DNA of 64,000 bases, taken from contig NZ_JAGGMN010000001.1 of NCBI RefSeq assembly GCF_017875325.1, forward strand, positions 744,001-808,000, in the 5' to 3' direction. The position numbers were made by a program, and so were the translations under genes. The notes beneath the pieces were generated by a model. The model was not told the DNA's origin, did not search any database, and worked only from the letters and a program-made list of their open reading frames with translations. Positions 9,430 to 19,435 of the stretch are shown here, piece by piece (the first letter of the stretch is position 1; the number at the start of each line of letters is the position of its first letter). The stretch comes from Methanofollis sp. W23 (GTDB lineage Archaea > Halobacteriota > Methanomicrobia > Methanomicrobiales > Methanofollaceae).

Positions 9430-11436
9430 ATGGAAATACAAGAGATCATCCACGCACTGGAGATCACACCAGGAAAAGGATCCCCCGTCCAACTGGACGA
9501 GACTTCGTACGACCCCGAGATCAGGCCCCTCATCGCCGCGGTCAACTGCACCAACGCCCAGAGATGGGAAATGCAGAGAAGGATCGACGACCTCAGCACA
9601 GACCACGCGGTCTACAGAACTGCCGTCGTAGAGAGTCCGACCCCCACGCTCCTGCTGGACAGGGACCTCAGGGTCGTCAGGGCAAACAATGCCTTCACCG
9701 TGATGAGTGGGATCGGTCAGGGGCAACTGACCGGAATGAATCTGCACACACTCTCCGTCACCACCGTGAAAGGCAAGAGGATCATTGACGCACTGAGTGA
9801 TAATACCATCATATCAGGTGAATGCATCGTCGACCTCCCTGCCGGAAAGAAATATCTCATGCAGCAGGGTGTCCCGGTCCCCGACGCTGAGGGAATGCCT
9901 GGATACATCCTGGTGCACCTCAACGACGTCACCGCAGCACGTGCGCGGGAAGAAGAAGCAAGAAAGGCGATTGAAGAAGGGAGAAAGAGGAACGAATGGT
10001 TTTCAGCAGTTCTCAACAGCATCTATTATCCCATCTCTGTCACCGACCGTTCGATGAACTGGACCGGGATCAATAAGGTCTTTGCAGACATTTTCGGCGT
10101 CGACCGCACAAACGCGATCGGAAGATGCTGCAGTGCCACCAATGGCGAACTCTGTGATACTGAGAGGTGTTCCATACGGCAACTCGAAAAGAGCGGGAAG
10201 AAATGGGTCTCGTCCACCGTCGAACGCGGCGACAGGAGCCTCAAGGTCATCGCCGCTCACATCACCGATGCCCATGGCGACCGGATCGGCTACATCGAGT
10301 TGATCGAAGACATCACCGCCCTTGTGCGCCAGCAGAGAGAGGCCGAAGAGCGGGCCGTCAGGCTTGCAGAGAGTGCGCATGAGGTCGAAGTCGTCATGGA
10401 GGCCATGGCGGGAAGAGACTTCTCCCGCCAGATCGAGACCCACGAGGACGACCCCCTCAAGGACGTGAAGGAATACTACCTGGAGGCGAGGGATGCGCTG
10501 AGGAACGCGACTCTTGAACTCACCGGGGCGATCAGGGAGATCTCAGCCAGCACCGGCGAGGCGAGCCGGAGTGTCGAGGGGATCGCAGAGGCCGTCGAAC
10601 AGATCGCAGGCCAGAGCCAGAAGGCCGCCAATGACTCAAAAGATCAGCTTAAGAATATCGAAGGGTCTGCCGAGGCGATGGCTGGACTCTCGGCCTCGGT
10701 CGAGGAGATCGCCGGGACCTGCCAGGAAGTGCTGCAGGTCACCGAGAAGAGCGCCGAGATCGGTGAAGAAGCAAGCACCCTGGGCCAGACCGCGGCGGCA
10801 AAGATCGAGGAAGTCAAGGCCGCGTCCGAGGAGAGCGTGAAGGAGATCGGCAAACTCAATGCCCAGATGCACGAGATCAACAAGATCGTCAAGTTGATCA
10901 CCGACATCTCCAACCAGACCAACCTCCTTGCCCTCAACGCCGCGATCGAGGCGGCACGGGCCGGCGAGCATGGCCGCGGGTTTGCGGTCGTCGCAGGTGA
11001 GGTGCGAAACCTTGCCGGGGAGTCGAAGAAGGCCACCGGCCAGATCGAAGACCTCATCACCGCTATCTTTGCCCAGAGCACCAGGACCTCACAGGAGATC
11101 GAGACCTCCTACACCACGATCCATGACGGGATCGAACGGGTCGGCAAGACCCTCGATGCCCTCGACCAGATGGTCAGGATGTCTGAAGAGATCAGGGCAA
11201 GCGTGAACGAGATCGCCAGGGCCACCGAGGACCAGGCCAACGATACTGCCAGCGTCTCTGAGACCGTCGAACAGGTGAAGGCAAAGATGAGGGCAAACCT
11301 GAAGGCAATCGAGGAAGTGGCCGCCCTCATCGAAGAGGTCTCGGCCTCGGCTGAAGAAGTCGGCGGCGGCGCCCAGGAGGTCGCAGGCATGGCGACACGC
11401 CTGGATGAGATGATCGAAGACTTCACACTTGAATAA
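9430..11436 (+). CDS. Soluble PAS-containing methyl-accepting chemotaxis-type protein (copy 1)
   Basis: This is a 668-residue cytosolic chemoreceptor without membrane segments. PAS domains lie at about 62-170 and 186-300. The second contains a conserved cysteine cluster (Cys234, Cys242, Cys247 in [14 protein letters not shown]), which suggests metal, haem or redox sensing. A HAMP-like linker (about 320-360) leads into a long coiled-coil signalling domain. The hairpin tip is the canonical segment starting [21 protein letters not shown] (about 490-520). Glutamate-rich heptads flank it and are potential methylation sites. Start: GAGGCC lies seven bases before the ATG. The neighbour at 11976 is a close paralogue, and a multi-PAS kinase follows. 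No CheA, CheW or CheR gene is in the window. The sensory ligand is unknown. Confidence 0.92.
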   Translation: MEIQEIIHALEITPGKGSPVQLDETSYDPEIRPLIAAVNCTNAQRWEMQRRIDDLSTDHAVYRTAVVESPTPTLLLDRDLRVVRANNAFTVMSGIGQGQLTGMNLHTLSVTTVKGKRIIDALSDNTIISGECIVDLPAGKKYLMQQGVPVPDAEGMPGYILVHLNDVTAARAREEEARKAIEEGRKRNEWFSAVLNSIYYPISVTDRSMNWTGINKVFADIFGVDRTNAIGRCCSATNGELCDTERCSIRQLEKSGKKWVSSTVERGDRSLKVIAAHITDAHGDRIGYIELIEDITALVRQQREAEERAVRLAESAHEVEVVMEAMAGRDFSRQIETHEDDPLKDVKEYYLEARDALRNATLELTGAIREISASTGEASRSVEGIAEAVEQIAGQSQKAANDSKDQLKNIEGSAEAMAGLSASVEEIAGTCQEVLQVTEKSAEIGEEASTLGQTAAAKIEEVKAASEESVKEIGKLNAQMHEINKIVKLITDISNQTNLLALNAAIEAARAGEHGRGFAVVAGEVRNLAGESKKATGQIEDLITAIFAQSTRTSQEIETSYTTIHDGIERVGKTLDALDQMVRMSEEIRASVNEIARATEDQANDTASVSETVEQVKAKMRANLKAIEEVAALIEEVSASAEEVGGGAQEVAGMATRLDEMIEDFTLE

Positions 11437-11501
11437 AAGTATAGAGGAGAAGAAGAGAGGGAAGACCATCTCTCTTTTGCTCTATAAATATCTCCAATTT
11501 T

Positions 11502-11732
11502 GGCTTTGTAGATATTCTCTTGATGAAACTCCTCGACGGTCGGTGTACCGCCCCCCGGACCCCCCGCCCCACGAGAGGGCGGGGACGGCAACACTCCCTT
11601 CATGTTCATTGAGTTCGCCTTCCGGGCCCAATCTATGCTCAGGGGCTCCGGGGGCAGAGCCCCTGGCGGGAGGCTATGGGAAGGCGGATAACACGCATTT
11701 TCCCCACGATAAGTGAGGGTTTCTACAAAGCC
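11502..11732. repeat. Composite repeat element with 11-bp inverted ends (231 bp)
   Basis: The left end GGCTTTGTAGA and right end TCTACAAAGCC are perfect inverse copies. The interior has a GC-rich hairpin (CCGCCCCACGAGAGGGCGGGG, about 11563-11583) and a second one (GGGGCTCCGGGGGCAGAGCCCC, about 11641-11663). The gene order of the inner modules matches the element at 58435-58670. The element starts immediately after the T-rich tract following the first chemoreceptor gene (CAATTTT). Confidence 0.75.
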
Positions 11733-11845
11733 CTAAAAGACAATATACTGGGCTTAGTGGGCCATATAAAATGAGTTAACGATATTAATTAATTCCGTAT
11801 GGTGATAGAAAATTATAAGCTCCTCCGATAATAACATTGAAATAA

Positions 11846-11877
11846 CCCCTTTTGTAGATTTCAACGATTACAAGGGG
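11846..11877. promoter_or_regulatory. Inverted repeat upstream of the second chemoreceptor gene
   Basis: CCCCTTTTGTA at 11846-11856 faces TACAAGGGG at 11869-11877 across 12 bases, about 100 bases before the start at 11976. A partly conserved counterpart (CCCCCTTTTGTA...TACAG) lies upstream of the first chemoreceptor gene near 9296-9325. It could be a shared operator; this is inferred from the duplication of the upstream sequence. Confidence 0.45.
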
Positions 11878-11975
11878 TAAATGTGGCCCTGATCATCTAT
11901 AATGCCATATTTAGCCCATTTTATTCATCAATCCTTAAGAGGACACAGGGGTGGAGAACTTTCAGAGGCAAAATC

Positions 11976-13985
11976 ATGGGAATACAAAAGATCATCAGCG
12001 CCCTGGACACCAAACCAGGAAATGGGTCTCCAGTCCATCTGGACGAGACCACGTGCGACGACACCGACCTCAGGTCCCTCGCCGCCGCGGTCAACCGCAC
12101 CAACTCCCAGAGATGGGAAATGCAGAGAACCATCGACGACTTCAGCACGAGAGATACAGTCTACAAGACCGCTGTCATGGAGAGTCCCACACCTATGCTT
12201 CTGGTGGACAGAGACCTCAAGATCGTCGGAACAAACAATGCCTTCACCGCGATGAGCGGCCTCGGTCAGGTGCAACTGACCGGGATGGATCTCCACAATC
12301 TCTCCGTCACCACAGTGAAAGGCAAGAGGATCATTGACGCCATGGTTGATAATACCATCATCTCTGGTGAATCCATCATCGATCTGCCAGGCGGGAAAAA
12401 ATATCTCACACAGCGGGCCGTTCCGGTCGCGGATCCGCAGGGAGTGACGCGGTATATCCTGGTGTACCTCAAGGATCTCACTACAGAACGGGAGCAGGAC
12501 GAAAAAATTAGAAAGGCGATTGAAGAAGGGGAACAGAGAAACGAATGGTTTGCAGCCGTCCTCGACAGCATCCCCTACCCCATCTCAGTCACCGACCCGT
12601 TGATGCACTGGACCGGGGTGAACCAGGCCTTCGCCGAGACCTTCGGCATCGACCGCACCGCGGTGATCGGACAGCACTGCAGTGCCACCAACGGCGGACT
12701 CTGCCACAGCGAGAAGTGTGTCATCAGACAACTCCAGAAGAGCGGGAAGAAGCGTGTCTCGGCCATCCTCGAGCGTGGAGAGAGAACCCTCAAGGTAGGA
12801 GGCGCCCACCTCGCCACCGCCCATGGGGAGCAGATCGGCTTTATCGAGGTGATCGAGGACATTACCTCCCTCATGCGCCAGCAGAAAGAGACCGAAGAGC
12901 GCGCCGCCAGGCTTGCAGAGAGCGCACGCGAACTCAAGGCCGCCATGAGCGCCATGGCAGGGCAGGACCTTACCTTCACCCTTGAGAGCCGCGAGGACGA
13001 CCCCCTCAGGGTGGTGAAAGAGGATTATCTGGAGACCAGAGATGGGCTCAGGGGTGTGACCCTCGACCTCGCCGGGGCGATCAGAGAGATCAAAGCCGGT
13101 ACCGGGGAAGCCAGCAGGAGCGTCGAGGGGATTGCGCAGGCCGTCGAAGAGATCGCAGGCCAGAGCCAGAAAAATGCCGACGATTCCAGGGACCAACTCA
13201 CCATGATCGAAGGATCTGCCGAAGCGATGACTGATCTCTCAGCCTCAGTCGAGGAGATTGCCGGGACCTGCCAGGAAGTACTGCAGGTCACCGAGAAGAG
13301 CGCCGAGATCGGCGAAGAAGCGAACAAAATCGGACAGACCGCCGCGGCAAAGATGGAGGAGGTGAAAACCGCCTCAAAGGAGAGTGTAGAGGAGATCAGC
13401 AAACTCAATGCCCAGATGCAGGAGATCGACAAGATCGTCAAGTTGATCACTGACATCTCCAACCAGACCAACCTCCTTGCCCTCAACGCCGCGATCGAGG
13501 CAGCCAGGGCCGGCGAGCATGGCCGCGGGTTTGCGGTCGTCGCGGGCGAAGTGCGAAACCTTGCCGGGGAGTCGAAAAAGGCCACCGGCCAGATCGAAGA
13601 CCTCATCACCACAATCCATGCCCAGAGCACCAGGGCCTCACAGGAGATTGAGGGCTCATATACCAGGGTCCATGCCGGGATCGAACGGGTTGGGCAGACC
13701 CTCGACGCCCTCGACCAGATGGTCAGGATGTCTGGGGAGATCAGGGCAAGTGTGACTGAGATCGCCAGGGCCACCGAAGACCAGGCCAACGATACCACCA
13801 GGGTCACCGAGACGATGGAAGAGACAAAGAAAAAGACGAGGGCAAACCTGAAGGCCATCGAGGAAGTGGCCGCCCTCATCGAAGAGGTCTCGGCCTCGGC
13901 CGAAGAGGCCGGGGGCGGCGCCCAGGAAGTCGCCAGCATGGCGGCGCACCTGGAAGAAATGATCGACCATTTCAAGCTTGAGTGA
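11976..13985 (+). CDS. Soluble PAS-containing methyl-accepting chemotaxis-type protein (copy 2)
   Basis: This is the tandem paralogue of the preceding receptor, 669 residues from the ATG at 11976. I chose this start because [17 protein letters not shown] aligns with the N-terminus of copy 1 and because the bases before both ATGs are similar (GAGGACACAGGG, then GAGGC). An in-frame GTG at 11883 is less likely. It has two PAS domains, the same cysteine pattern ([14 protein letters not shown]), a HAMP-like linker and the canonical signalling hairpin. The tip region is almost identical to copy 1, while the PAS parts have diverged. This suggests the same kinase partner but a different input. There is no membrane segment. 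Confidence 0.92.
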   Translation: MGIQKIISALDTKPGNGSPVHLDETTCDDTDLRSLAAAVNRTNSQRWEMQRTIDDFSTRDTVYKTAVMESPTPMLLVDRDLKIVGTNNAFTAMSGLGQVQLTGMDLHNLSVTTVKGKRIIDAMVDNTIISGESIIDLPGGKKYLTQRAVPVADPQGVTRYILVYLKDLTTEREQDEKIRKAIEEGEQRNEWFAAVLDSIPYPISVTDPLMHWTGVNQAFAETFGIDRTAVIGQHCSATNGGLCHSEKCVIRQLQKSGKKRVSAILERGERTLKVGGAHLATAHGEQIGFIEVIEDITSLMRQQKETEERAARLAESARELKAAMSAMAGQDLTFTLESREDDPLRVVKEDYLETRDGLRGVTLDLAGAIREIKAGTGEASRSVEGIAQAVEEIAGQSQKNADDSRDQLTMIEGSAEAMTDLSASVEEIAGTCQEVLQVTEKSAEIGEEANKIGQTAAAKMEEVKTASKESVEEISKLNAQMQEIDKIVKLITDISNQTNLLALNAAIEAARAGEHGRGFAVVAGEVRNLAGESKKATGQIEDLITTIHAQSTRASQEIEGSYTRVHAGIERVGQTLDALDQMVRMSGEIRASVTEIARATEDQANDTTRVTETMEETKKKTRANLKAIEEVAALIEEVSASAEEAGGGAQEVASMAAHLEEMIDHFKLE

Positions 13986-14162
13986 GAGAGACGAAAAGGG
14001 GGGAAAGACGACCATTCCTGGCACATATCCCCTCACACCCCAACCGTTTTCTCTGGAAGGCATGATTTTGGGCCCCCCTATTCACGATCAGAAGAGACGG
14101 AGACACTAACCCGCCATCATGATCTCTTTTCGCGATCACAGCGGTTATATCCAGTGACCGAC

Positions 14163-17100
14163 ATGAAGAAGAAGATGTTCTCCGTCCTCTACGTCGATGA
14201 CGAACCAGGACTCCTCGAGATCGGCACGCTCTTCCTGGAGCGTTCTGGAACCCTCGCGGTCGAGACTGCATCTTCGGCCGCAGAGGCGATCGAAAAACTC
14301 CACTCACACCGGTACGACGGCATCATCTCGGACTTCCAGATGCCCCAGATGGACGGCATCGAATTTCTCAAATATATCCGCGCCACCTACGGCGACCTCC
14401 CATTCATCCTCTTCACCGGACGAGGGAGGGAAGAGGTGGTGATCGAGGCCCTGAACCATGGGGCCGATTTTTATCTCCAGAAAGGCGGAGACCCGGTCTC
14501 GCAGTTCGTCGAACTTGAGCACAAGATCACCCTTGCGATCGAGCGGAAACGAACGATGGACGAACTCCACGAGTCCAGGCAGCGGATGGCCGACGTGATC
14601 AACTTTCTCCCTGACGCCACCTTCGCCATCGACCTCGATGGAAAGGTCATCGCATGGAACCAGGCCATGGAGGAGATGACCGGTGTGAAGTCGGACGAGA
14701 TCCTTGGGGTCGACGACTTCAGGTACGCCGTCCCCTTCTACGGAGAAAGTCGCCCGCTCCTCATCGATCAGGTTCTCGCAGAGGAAGGCGAGTCCACGAA
14801 CACCTATCATCAGGTCATACAAGAGGGGGACAAACTTATTTCAGAATTTTTCGTGCCCCGACTGTATGGGGGGAGGGGGGCCTACCTCTGGTTCATCGCC
14901 TCCCCGCTCTATGATACAAAGGGTAGGATCGTCGGGGCGATCGAGTCGATCCGCGACGTCACCGGGCGGAAACAGGCCGAAGAGGAACGGGAAGCCGCAC
15001 GCCAGAAACTTCTGGACATCATCGACTTTCTCCCAGACGCCACCTTTGTCATCGATACCGAACGGAGGGTCATCGCCTGGAATCGGGCCATGGAAGAGAT
15101 GAGCGGCGTGAAAAAGGAGGAGATGCTTGGCAAGGGAGAGTATGCCTATGCCGTCCCCTTCTATGGAGAGGCCATGCCGATCCTCATCGACCTGGTCCAG
15201 GAACCTGACGCGGAGTTCGGGCCAAGATACCACGATCTCGAACGGGACGGGGATACGGTCGTGGCCGGGATGTATCTCCCCCTCCTTGCAGGCGGGCGCG
15301 GGGCCTATCTCTGGGGGAAAGCCTCGCCCCTGTACAACGACCAGGGGGAGATCATCGGGGCAATCGAGTCGCTCAGGGACATCACCGAGTATAAGCAGGC
15401 CGAAGATGCACGCCTCAACGCCATCGTCCAGGGCTCTCCGATCCCGCAGTTCGTCCTCGACAGTGACCACAGGGTGGCATACTGGAACGAGGCGCTGGAG
15501 GCGTACAGTGGGATCAGGGCCGTGGAGATCGTCGGCACCAGGGAGCACTGGAAGGCATTCTATCCTGAGGAGCGCCAGTGCCTGGCAGACCTGCTCATCG
15601 ACAGGGTGCCTGACAAGGTGGCACTCTCGGCATGGTACGGCGGGAAGTACTCGAGGTCGAGGTTTGTGGAGGGTGCCTTTGAGGGCACCGACTTCTTTCC
15701 TGAGATGGGCGAGGAGGGCACCTGGCTCTATTTCACCGCGGCCCCGCTCAGGGATACGAGGGGTCGGGTCATCGGGGCCGTCGAGACTCTTGAAGATATC
15801 ACCGAACAGAGACGGACCGAAGAGGCCCTCAAAGCTTCAGAGGTAAAATACCGCACCCTCTTTGAGAACAGCGGGAGCCCGGTGATCATCGTCGAGGAAG
15901 ACACCACCATCTCCCTGGTGAACCAGGAGTTCGAGAGGCTCAGCGGGTATACCAGGGAAGAGGTAGAGGGCCGCATGAGCTGGCGGGACTTTGTGGCGTC
16001 CGAGGACGACCTCGAGATGGTCGCCGAATATCATCGGGTGCGCAGGACCGATCCAGGGCGTGCACCTGAGGTCTATGAGTGCCATCTCAGGAATAGGACA
16101 GGGACGGTGAAGGACGTGATCATCTCGGTGGCGATGGTCCCGGAGACTCTCCAGGGGATTGTGGCGGTGATGGATATCACGGGCCGAAAAAAAGGAGAAG
16201 AGGCACGGCGTCTTGCAGACCTCATCGATTTCATGCCTGACGCCCTCTTCGCCGTCGATACCGAAGGGAAGGTGATCGCGTGGAACCGGGCGATCGAGGA
16301 GATGACCGGGGTGGCGGCGGTGGAGATCCTGGGAAAGGGTGGCCGCGCCTATTCCGTCCCGCTTTACGGCGACCGGCGCCCGCTCCTCCTCGACCTCCTC
16401 ACCGCCTCCCCTGAGAAACTGGACGCAAGGGGCTACCGTGAGATCGAGAGGCACGGTGATTTTCTCATCGCCGAGACCGCCGAGGCGCGGCCGCAAGGGA
16501 GAGAGGTGGTCCAGAAGGTATTTGCCGCCCCCCTCTACGACGAGGCCGGGGAGATGACCGGGGCGATCGAGGGTATCCGCGACATCACCTCGCGTAAAGA
16601 ATCTGAGGAGGCGCTGAAGAGAAGAACTCACGACCTGAATGAGCGGGTCAAGGAGTTGCGGTGTCTGTATGCGATCTCAAACATCCTGGTCGACCCAGGG
16701 GCCACGGTCGAGGAGGTGATGCACAGGATCGTGGCGGTGGTCCCCCAGGCCTGGCAGTACCCTGAGGTCACGGCGGTGCGGATCGCCATAGAAGGAGAGG
16801 TCTACCAGACCGGTTCATTCAGGACGACTGAGTGGATGCAGGAACGATCCATTGTGGCCGACAGGGAGGCGATCGGCAGGATCGAGGTGGCGTACCTGGA
16901 GGAGTGGCCTGAACGCGATGAAGGGCCGTTCTTGCAGGAGGAACACGATCTTCTCATCACGATCTCCCAGCGGATCGGGCAATATCTCACGCGTACTCAG
17001 GTAGAAGAGGAGCGGAACACTTCAGAGGCAGAGTTGAGAGCGCTGTTTGCAAGTATGACCGATGTCGTCATCGTCTATGATGGAGAGGGGCGGTGCCAGA

Positions 17101-18026
17101 AGATCGCCCCGACCAATCCGGCACTTCTGTACAGGCCGGGTGACGAGTTGGTCGGGAAGACCGTCGCCGAGGTCTTCCCTGGTCCGCAGGCCGGGATCAT
17201 TCTTGACAGGATACGAGAGGCACTGGAGTGCGGGGTGCCGGTGACTCTTGAGTACAGTCTGCCCATCGAGGGACGGGAGGTCTGGTTTGCCGCGGTGATC
17301 TCCCCGATGACCGAGGATTCGGTCATCCTGGTCGCACGCGATATCACCGAACGAAAGATCGCGGAGATGGCGGTCAGGACGGCGAACAAAAAACTCAAAC
17401 TCCTCTCCAGCATCACGAGGCATGATATCCTCAATCAGCTTACGGTGCTCCACGGCTTTCTCGAACTTGCGAAGATGGAGACGACCGATCCGACCCTGCT
17501 CGAGTATATTGAAAAAGAGGAGATGGCCGCCGAGTCGATACGTCGCCAGATCGAGTTCACGCGCGACTACCAGGAGATCGGGGTCGCGGCCCCAGGGTGG
17601 CAGGAGGTGCGCCGGGTCATCACGAGGAGCGTGCGGGCCCTTGACCTGGAGGCGGTGTCCCTCCTGATCGAGTTCGAGGGGCTTGAGGTCTATGCCGATC
17701 CGCTCCTTGAGAAGGTCTTTTTCAATCTGGTGGACAATGCCCTCAGATATGGAGAAAAAGTGACGAGGGTAAGGTTCTCCTGTGTTGAGGAGGGGGAAAA
17801 ACTCATTATTCTCTGCGAGGACGACGGCGTCGGGATACCTGAAGAATTCAAAGAGGGGATCTTCAGGAGAGAGTATTATAAGAACACCGGGCTCGGGCTG
17901 TACCTCTCCCGCGAGATCCTCGCCATCACCAGGTTTGCGATCAGGGAGACCGGCATACCTGGGGAAGGCGCACGTTTCGAGATCACGGTCCCGAAGAGGG
18001 CGTACCGGTTTTATAGAAAGGGATGA
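14163..18026 (+). CDS. Multi-PAS histidine kinase with N-terminal receiver domain
   Basis: This is a cytosolic hybrid sensor kinase of about 1288 residues. Its order is: receiver domain (about 1-125; phosphoacceptor Asp57 in SDFQMPQMDG), five PAS domains (each beginning LPDATFAID-, GSPIPQFVLD- or related), a GAF-like segment (about 830-950), a sixth PAS, and the kinase core. The H-box reads SITRHDILNQL with the phosphorylated His near residue 1087. The ATPase part has FFNLVDNALRYG (N box), EDDGVGIP (G1) and NTGLGLYLSREI (G2). PAS 1, 2 and 5 share the uncommon signature AVPFYGE/AVPLYGD-x3-LLIDL and look like internal duplications. A GTG at 14154 would add three residues. It lies 177 bases after the second chemoreceptor gene and could belong to the same signalling unit. 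The signal is unknown; no output protein is adjacent. Confidence 0.92.
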   Translation: MKKKMFSVLYVDDEPGLLEIGTLFLERSGTLAVETASSAAEAIEKLHSHRYDGIISDFQMPQMDGIEFLKYIRATYGDLPFILFTGRGREEVVIEALNHGADFYLQKGGDPVSQFVELEHKITLAIERKRTMDELHESRQRMADVINFLPDATFAIDLDGKVIAWNQAMEEMTGVKSDEILGVDDFRYAVPFYGESRPLLIDQVLAEEGESTNTYHQVIQEGDKLISEFFVPRLYGGRGAYLWFIASPLYDTKGRIVGAIESIRDVTGRKQAEEEREAARQKLLDIIDFLPDATFVIDTERRVIAWNRAMEEMSGVKKEEMLGKGEYAYAVPFYGEAMPILIDLVQEPDAEFGPRYHDLERDGDTVVAGMYLPLLAGGRGAYLWGKASPLYNDQGEIIGAIESLRDITEYKQAEDARLNAIVQGSPIPQFVLDSDHRVAYWNEALEAYSGIRAVEIVGTREHWKAFYPEERQCLADLLIDRVPDKVALSAWYGGKYSRSRFVEGAFEGTDFFPEMGEEGTWLYFTAAPLRDTRGRVIGAVETLEDITEQRRTEEALKASEVKYRTLFENSGSPVIIVEEDTTISLVNQEFERLSGYTREEVEGRMSWRDFVASEDDLEMVAEYHRVRRTDPGRAPEVYECHLRNRTGTVKDVIISVAMVPETLQGIVAVMDITGRKKGEEARRLADLIDFMPDALFAVDTEGKVIAWNRAIEEMTGVAAVEILGKGGRAYSVPLYGDRRPLLLDLLTASPEKLDARGYREIERHGDFLIAETAEARPQGREVVQKVFAAPLYDEAGEMTGAIEGIRDITSRKESEEALKRRTHDLNERVKELRCLYAISNILVDPGATVEEVMHRIVAVVPQAWQYPEVTAVRIAIEGEVYQTGSFRTTEWMQERSIVADREAIGRIEVAYLEEWPERDEGPFLQEEHDLLITISQRIGQYLTRTQVEEERNTSEAELRALFASMTDVVIVYDGEGRCQKIAPTNPALLYRPGDELVGKTVAEVFPGPQAGIILDRIREALECGVPVTLEYSLPIEGREVWFAAVISPMTEDSVILVARDITERKIAEMAVRTANKKLKLLSSITRHDILNQLTVLHGFLELAKMETTDPTLLEYIEKEEMAAESIRRQIEFTRDYQEIGVAAPGWQEVRRVITRSVRALDLEAVSLLIEFEGLEVYADPLLEKVFFNLVDNALRYGEKVTRVRFSCVEEGEKLIILCEDDGVGIPEEFKEGIFRREYYKNTGLGLYLSREILAITRFAIRETGIPGEGARFEITVPKRAYRFYRKG

Positions 18027-19265
18027 AGGGGATTGAACGGTGTGGGGATGTGTTCCTCCTCTGTATCAGGATTCCAGGTGGGTCCTCGGCCATATTGTCT
18101 CCGAGGTCATCCCAAACCTGCCCTCCTCCCCGCTGATGAGCGTGATGAATGATGATGAAGAGAGCCCTGCATTTTCATTGCGCATCCATGGATTTTTCGC
18201 CTTCCCCCGCCCTCCCATCAGGGGCACTGCCCCTGGATCCCCGGGATGAAGAAAGGCACGAGAAGGCGGAGAATAAAAATCATGGAAGACAGGACGAGAC
18301 CCTCCGCCAGTCTTCATCTGCGGGAGGTCTGGGGGGGTGGCACGCCCCCTGGTGGGGGAGAGAGTGTAGAATCGGGCATGAACGTGGGGTTCAAGCATAC
18401 ATGATGAAAATTTCTCGTCACGTGCTCTCTCTCTCTCTCTCTCTCTCTTTTCAAAAGAGGAGAACCGGGGGGGGATCGTGTTTCATCGCCGCCCCCACCT
18501 ATCTTTGTCGTGGGGGGTTCCGGGGGGGTTTCCCCCGGCGCGAGATGGCAGGGAAGATTCTATGATCAGGGCGGCACGTCGGATCATCACGCCTTCCCAC
18601 ACCATCATGTCGGGACCCCTGCTCCCGGACCCCCCCCACGACGAAGATAGGGTAGGGAAGGCAGAGGCCTGATCATTCGGAAGATGTATCCGAAATCTTC
18701 GTATCAGTCCAGACGGCGTTTGGTGGATTCAAATCATTATGGAAACCCAGAGGGGCGATCCTCTGGATCATTTTCATAGTAATCTCTGAGAGGAAGCACT
18801 TTGGTTTGAAGGGGTGTTCACCTCAAGAGGGTTCTGGGATATGCTCTCTTTTAGATTTCCCCTCTGGGCTCCTCATGAAGAGACGTGGAACGGTAAAACC
18901 CCATAACGTATCAGGACACCTGCGCGGTAAAATCCAGGTGGAAGAATCGAGAATGGTACGTACTCCCCTCTTCAAGCGCGTTGGTTCTGCCTTCCTGCCC
19001 CACTCTTCTTCGTGGGGGTTTGGGGGAGTCGCGCCCTGAGGCGTATGATGGCGGGGGCAGGCGCCTGGCCTGTCTCTACATGGGGGACTATGAAGAACAT
19101 GGGAATCCTTCTACAAGGATGGGATTCTTATAAATCCTCCAGAACCTTCATTCTATTCAATCCTTCGTAAAATGTGAAGGGTTCTGACTGCGCTCTATTA
19201 TTCATTATAGCGCATATGGAAATGAATTTATGACGTTGAACGTATATTATAGAAGTGAATAGGCC
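18027..19265. repeat. Gene-free stretch with repeat modules
   Basis: No gene is supported. The stretch holds a copy of the GAGGTCATCCCAAA...CCCTGCATTTTCAT module (about 18095-18190), a GC-rich segment near 18220-18245, a reversed type A hairpin at 18365-18409 and a (TC)n run at 18425-18448. Two GC-rich palindromic pieces lie at about 18505-18545 and 18605-18655. From about 19140 the sequence becomes AT-rich; CGTATATTATAG at about 19240-19251 is a candidate TATA element for the genes that follow. Confidence 0.55.
18425..18448. repeat. (TC)n dinucleotide repeat
   Basis: An uninterrupted CT/TC microsatellite of about 12 units lies inside the repeat-filled stretch. It is non-coding. Confidence 0.9.
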
Positions 19266-19430
19266 ATGGCAATGACGGTGGAGGTAACAGGAAGAGAGCG
19301 TGAGGACGGCTGCCCCATCATGATGCATGGGACATGTACAACCGGGTGCGTCCCCGGGCAGATCCTCACGGCCAGGCGAGTTCTGCCTGGACAGAGTTTT
19401 CAGACCACTGCTCTCCCCGCCAGGCTGTGA
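19266..19430 (+). CDS. Candidate small protein (54 residues), unknown function
   Basis: A short frame reads MAMTVEVTGREREDGCPI and then HGTCTTGC, with three cysteines grouped within 13 residues. It begins 15-25 bases after a TATA-like CGTATATTATAG, as a leaderless transcript would. It ends five bases before the GTG proposed for the next gene. It has no family I recognise. It could instead be untranslated leader of the zinc-ribbon gene; a homologue search would decide. Confidence 0.3.
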   Translation: MAMTVEVTGREREDGCPIMMHGTCTTGCVPGQILTARRVLPGQSFQTTALPARL

Positions 19431-19435
19431 TTCAT

